From Elmis aenea (Eukaryota; Arthropoda; Insecta; Coleoptera; Elmidae): DNA of 64,000 bases. Of this stretch, positions 62,165 to 64,000 are shown in pieces. Position numbers and translations under genes: made by a program. The DNA lies in NCBI GenBank assembly GCA_947652605.1, contig OX393578.1:2790001-2854000 (forward strand), given 5' to 3'. Within the stretch, counting starts at the first letter, position 1. Each line of letters opens with the position of its first letter. The notes under the pieces were generated by a model that had not been told where the DNA came from, did not search any database, and worked only from the letters and a program-made list of their open reading frames with translations.

Positions 62165-63435
62165 GAGGTATCGACGCTTGGGCGTCTTTTGCTAAAATTG
62201 ATAAAAACGGCTTCAGTATGTTAGCTAAACAAGCCCAGGTAATTTTAGAACCATGACTTAAACAATTTTCTAGTTTCTTTATCTTATACGGGGTGTTGTC
62301 TTATGGTAGGTATTAATGTTATTTTCCATTTATGAGCTATGTTTCAAAAAGAGGTACCGACGCTTGGGCGTCCTTTGCTAAAATTGACAAAAACGACTTC
62401 GACTATGTTAGCTAAACATGTCCAGGTAATTTAAGAACCATGACTTAAACAATTTTGTAGTTATTGTATCTTATACCGGGTGTTGTGTTATGGTATTAAT
62501 GTTATTTTCCATTTATGAGCTATATTTGCAAAAGAGGTACCGACGCTTGGGCGTCTTTTGCTAAAATTGACAAAAACTGCTTCGACTATGTTAGCTAAAC
62601 ATGCCGAGGTAATTTTAGAACCATGACTTTAATAGTTTTCTAGTTATTGTATCTTATATGGAGTGTTGTCTTACGGTATTATTGTTATCATCCATATATG
62701 AGTTATATTTTGCAAAAGAGGTACCGACGCTTGGGCATCTTTTGCTAAAATTGGCAAAAACGGCTTTGACTATGTTATCTAAACATGCCCAGGTAATTTT
62801 AGAACCATGACTTAAATAATTATCTAGTTATTGTATCTGATACGGGGCTTTGTCTTACCTACGGTATTAATGTTATCATCCATTGGTGCGGTATATATTG
62901 CAAAAGAGGTACCGACGCTTGGGCGTCTTTTGCTAAAATTGGCAAAAACGGCTTCGACTATGTTAGCTAAACATGCCCAGGTAATTTTAGAACCATGACT
63001 TAAATAATTATCTAGTTATTGTATCTGATACGACGGGACTTTGTCTTACGGTATTAATGTTATCATCCATATATTAGTTATATATTGCAAAAGAGATACC
63101 GACGCTTGAGCGTCTTTTGCTAAAATTGGCAAAAACGGCTTTGACTATGTTAGCTAAACATGTCCAGGTTATTTAAGAACCAAGACTTAAACAATTTTGT
63201 AGTTATTGTATCTTATACCGGGTGTTGTGTTATGGTATTAATGTTATTTTCCATTTATGAGCTATATTTGCAAAAGAGGTACCGACGCTTGGGCGTCTTT
63301 TGCTGAAATTGACAAAAACGGCTTCGACTATGTTAGCTAAACATGCGCAGGTAATTTTAGAACCATGACTAAAATAATTTTTTAGTTATTGTATCTTATA
63401 CGGGGTCTTGTCTTACGGTATTAATGTTATCCTTT
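62165..63435 (+). repeat. Tandem array, ~185-bp unit, 7 copies, with conserved hairpin
   Basis: CGACGCTTG recurs at 62172, 62358, 62541, 62725, 62913, 63100 and 63283, giving periods of 183-188 bp. Each unit holds GAGGTACCGACGCTTGGGCG, TTTTGCTAAAATTG, GACTATGTTAGCTAAACATG, AGAACCATGACTTAAA, a TTATACGGGGTGTTGT-like part, and a variable AT-rich spacer. GACGC-TTGG-GCGTC forms a 5-bp stem with a 4-base loop in most copies. There is no coding sense. It is satellite-like in length and structure. Confidence 0.95.
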
Positions 63436-64000
63436 TCATAAATACATTTTTCTGGTCATTTTATTTGACACTTACCCCCTGTAGAAGTTTCATGTAACCC
63501 TTGGGGGTCTATAGACCCCTGGTTTAGAACCCCTGCATTAGTAGAAAGTGTTTTTTATTTGCATGTTTCTTGTCTATTCCAAAGCAAAATTCGTTCAACG
63601 AAATTACCGCACAAATTTAGACGAAACGATTAAACGACTTCTTTTTTCCGCGTTATCCTGTCGTTTTTGTTTCGAACTTGAAACAATGGCCGCAATAAAT
63701 AAGTAGTTCGAATTATAAAACGCAAGAAACCTGGCAAGAGATTTAGAAACGTGCGTGTGGTCGGGACATTGATATGCAATAAATTCGCATTGATATTCAT
63801 CCCATAATATGCCAATTTGAATGACTTACAATCACAAACAGCACAGCTTTTCTGAGTTTAAATTATTCATAACGCATAAATTTAAGGCCTTATGCAGTTC
63901 GTCCCGTATTTAGATTGTTAACATAAACCTGTCAATAGTTAAAATCGCATTAATTAGAAGTTCGGCGTTTTCAGTCGCCGTTAGTTGGCTCTGACGATCA
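63436..64000. other. Right end of window, hAT-like end fragment
   Basis: At about 63485-63535 the phrase TTGGGGGTCTATAGACCCCT and then GGTTTAGAACCCCTGC resemble the ends of hAT miniature elements such as the one at 4577. Nothing else is recognised up to the window edge. Confidence 0.4.

Noticed and set aside
62165..63435. Hammerhead ribozyme in the tandem array
   Set aside because: Satellite-borne hammerheads are known in insects, but I found no CTGATGA core with a matching GAAA on either strand of the unit.
62165..63435. CRISPR-like array
   Set aside because: Units are ~185 bp and similar throughout, without short identical repeats and unique spacers, and the genome is eukaryotic.

Overview
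This window is a piece of an arthropod nuclear genome, almost certainly an insect. It is AT-rich, its genes are interrupted by GT-AG introns that are often only 50-60 bp, and it is littered with Tc1/mariner-type, hAT and non-LTR elements. The very short introns and a MADF-BESS gene would suit a beetle, but no sequence here fixes the order or species.

Gene-rich part (about 7-38.4 kb). In order: a novel protein kinase C of the epsilon type (Pkc98E-like, minus, 9 coding exons, 703 aa); mitochondrial phenylalanyl-tRNA synthetase (plus, one exon); a short CCDC103-like dynein-assembly protein (plus); DAP1 (minus); the KH + DEAD-box helicase DDX43 (plus, 8 exons, 662 aa); small unrecognised Cys-rich reading frames (minus); DNA polymerase alpha subunit B, POLA2 (minus, 9 exons, 592 aa), whose 2.3-kb intron carries an opposite-strand gene with two MADF domains and a BESS motif; the CCA-adding enzyme TRNT1 (plus, divergent from POLA2 across 189 bp); the FAM50/XAP5 protein (plus); and mitochondrial ribosomal protein bL9m (minus, convergent with FAM50). 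I joined exons by hand. Every model keeps one open frame through all junctions, and total lengths match the families. These are housekeeping genes, not an operon or pathway, although FARS2, TRNT1 and MRPL9 all serve mitochondrial translation.

Flanking and gene-poor parts (1-6.9 kb and 38.4-64 kb). I could not assign any conserved gene here. They hold long palindromic MITEs with TA target duplications and CAGG(G/A)TG or CAGGGATG ends, a decayed hAT transposase, several non-LTR reverse transcriptase fragments, a decayed mariner, short GC-rich islands of unknown meaning, and at the right end a 7-copy, ~185-bp tandem array with a conserved hairpin.

The most notable items are: an apparently intact DD41D (rosa-like) mariner with 29-bp perfect inverted repeats and a full-length transposase, sitting in the last coding intron of the PKC gene; a set of large fold-back elements sharing the same sub-terminal block; the right-end satellite-like array; and a palindromic-type element flanked by an imperfect ~60-bp direct repeat at 55.4-56.4 kb. 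I found no CRISPR array, rRNA or tRNA gene.
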